Under the pieces are notes generated by a model. The model made no database searches and was not told the DNA's origin. It worked only from the letters and a program-made list of their open reading frames with translations. 64,000 nucleotides of DNA, taken from contig VUYV01000016.1 in the NCBI GenBank assembly GCA_008711295.1, positions 5,629,871 to 5,693,870 on the forward strand, in the 5' to 3' direction. A program made the translations under genes and the position numbers. The DNA is from Anarhynchus alexandrinus. Its lineage: Eukaryota > Chordata > Aves > Charadriiformes > Charadriidae. Of this stretch, positions 62,999 through 64,000 are shown piece by piece; position 1 is the stretch's first letter, and each line of letters begins with the position of its first letter.

Positions 62999-64000
62999 AT
63001 ATACATGATTTTTTTTCTAAAATGCCTTTTTTTTTTTTCTTCTTGATAGGGCTTAGTTAACATCAGAGATGACATTAAATTTCTCCTATAACCAGTGTTC
63101 TCTTATATTTCCTCCTCTCCTCTCCAGTCCAATTCTGTGTTTATATTTTTTTCTATTCAATATGGGCAACAGGAATGTATTTGTGCTTTACTGGGATTGC
63201 TTTACTTTGGCTCTTTAGATATAGTTACAAGTTTTAATGTATTGAAATGCCCCTCCAAGTAACTTTCTCATCCTGTGTAATAATTATTGGGATTTATCCG
63301 TCATGGAACAACTGGTGAGGCTTTCCACCCATGTACAATGGCATTGCTATTGCAGACTGTACATTAGCGAAGGATCCATTCCTACAGTTTTATATTGTGG
63401 CATTCTATTCCTCAAGGCCACTTTTCTCAGCTTTTATAGTGAAGAAATTTACACATTACATTATTCTGAACTACCAAGTCACTAAGAAAAGCCTACATCA
63501 TCAGCAGCCTTGGGTAGAAATAAACCAAATTCTGTTCGATGCCAGTGGAGAGGCAGTGCCTGTATGCAGCTGGTTACTGGCCTTGGTGCTTTGATAACTT
63601 GCCTTGGAGCAAATCAGAAGTGACCCTGAAAAACATGAGTCTTCACCCAATGCTTGTTTTTGTAAGATCCTTTGGGGACAGAGACACTGAACACCATAGC
63701 CAACAGTCCTCTTCCACTGAGCATCAGGCTCCTGTGCTGGTTGTAATTCCTCTGTGTTCACTGAGGTTACTCCTGATTTGTAGCATCCACACTAGGAAGA
63801 AAACCAGCCCTGAGGCCATACTCAGGTTAGAAATTAATATCCAGTGCCAATCAAATTGGCAGGTCTCAGTTCCTCAGCCTCTGGAAAAAGTAGTACTTGG
63901 ACACGGCTCTTAACAGGTCACTCCATCTCTGGTACCGTAACTACCAGCTCTCCCACTCAGTTACCCACTAGTAAAAGCAATTACGCTACCCAAAATCACC

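Larger units (their letters stand above)
55833..64000 (+). other. SNAP25: SNAP25 intron 4, 5' part (runs off the window)
   Basis: Intron 4 begins at donor GTAAGT and continues to the right edge, so it is at least 8168 bp. I searched it by eye for the start of exon 5a or 5b, which would continue codon 55 into QLERIEEG or QLDRVEEG. Neither was found. It holds one CR1, palindromic ancient repeats, AT repeats and one candidate conserved element. Confidence 0.85.

Noticed and set aside
63303..63330. Possible start of exon 5 (ATGGAACAACTGGTGAGG resembles EQL...)
   Set aside because: After the word for EQL the sequence diverges at once from both exon 5 variants and runs into other frames. There is no proper acceptor AG directly before the GAACAACTG.

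Overview
The window is a piece of a bird nuclear genome. Three truncated CR1 retroposons (about 1592-2156 minus, 38800-39224 plus, 59841-60053 plus) carry the 8-bp ATTCTRTG-type 3' tail and the C-terminal reverse-transcriptase remnants typical of avian CR1. The rest is AT-rich, repeat-poor DNA with one sharp CpG island, introns with canonical GT-AG borders, and faint ancient amniote repeats (MIR-like SINEs and palindromic MITE-like elements).

Only one protein gene can be supported: the 5' half of SNAP25, on the plus strand. It encodes the neuronal Qb,c-SNARE of synaptic vesicle fusion. Exon 2 (46775-46909, start codon 46838), exon 3 (47572-47613) and exon 4 (55784-55832) translate in one continuous frame to residues 1-54 plus the first base of codon 55, with no changed residue relative to the vertebrate protein as I remember it. 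The non-coding first exon should lie in the CpG island at about 11900-13430, which gives an intron 1 of roughly 34 kb. The alternative exons 5a/5b were not found in the 8.2 kb after exon 4, so the gene runs off the right edge.

Layout: 1-11.8 kb is upstream flank with one CR1 and no recognisable gene. The stretch 11.8-13.4 kb holds the promoter, CpG island and presumed exon 1. From 12.2 to 46.8 kb is intron 1, containing old repeats, an 18-bp minisatellite and a few possible conserved elements. Exons 2 and 3 sit close together at 46.8-47.6 kb, followed by an 8.2 kb intron 3, exon 4, and the start of intron 4 with ancient palindromic repeats.

The most notable signal is a cluster of RE1/NRSE (REST-binding) sequences in the CpG island. 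Three near-consensus 21-bp sites (12581, 12625, 12693) and one degenerate site (12674) fall within 133 bp. REST silences SNAP25 outside neurons and endocrine cells in mammals, so a tandem array at the promoter fits the gene's neuron-restricted expression, and the multiplicity is unusual. A perfect CArG box with a neighbouring inverted CCAAT lies just upstream of the island. Two assembly gaps (1747-2018 and 12953-13142) and two single Ns (12077, 57391) limit the reading. No new protein system, CRISPR array or RNA gene was found.
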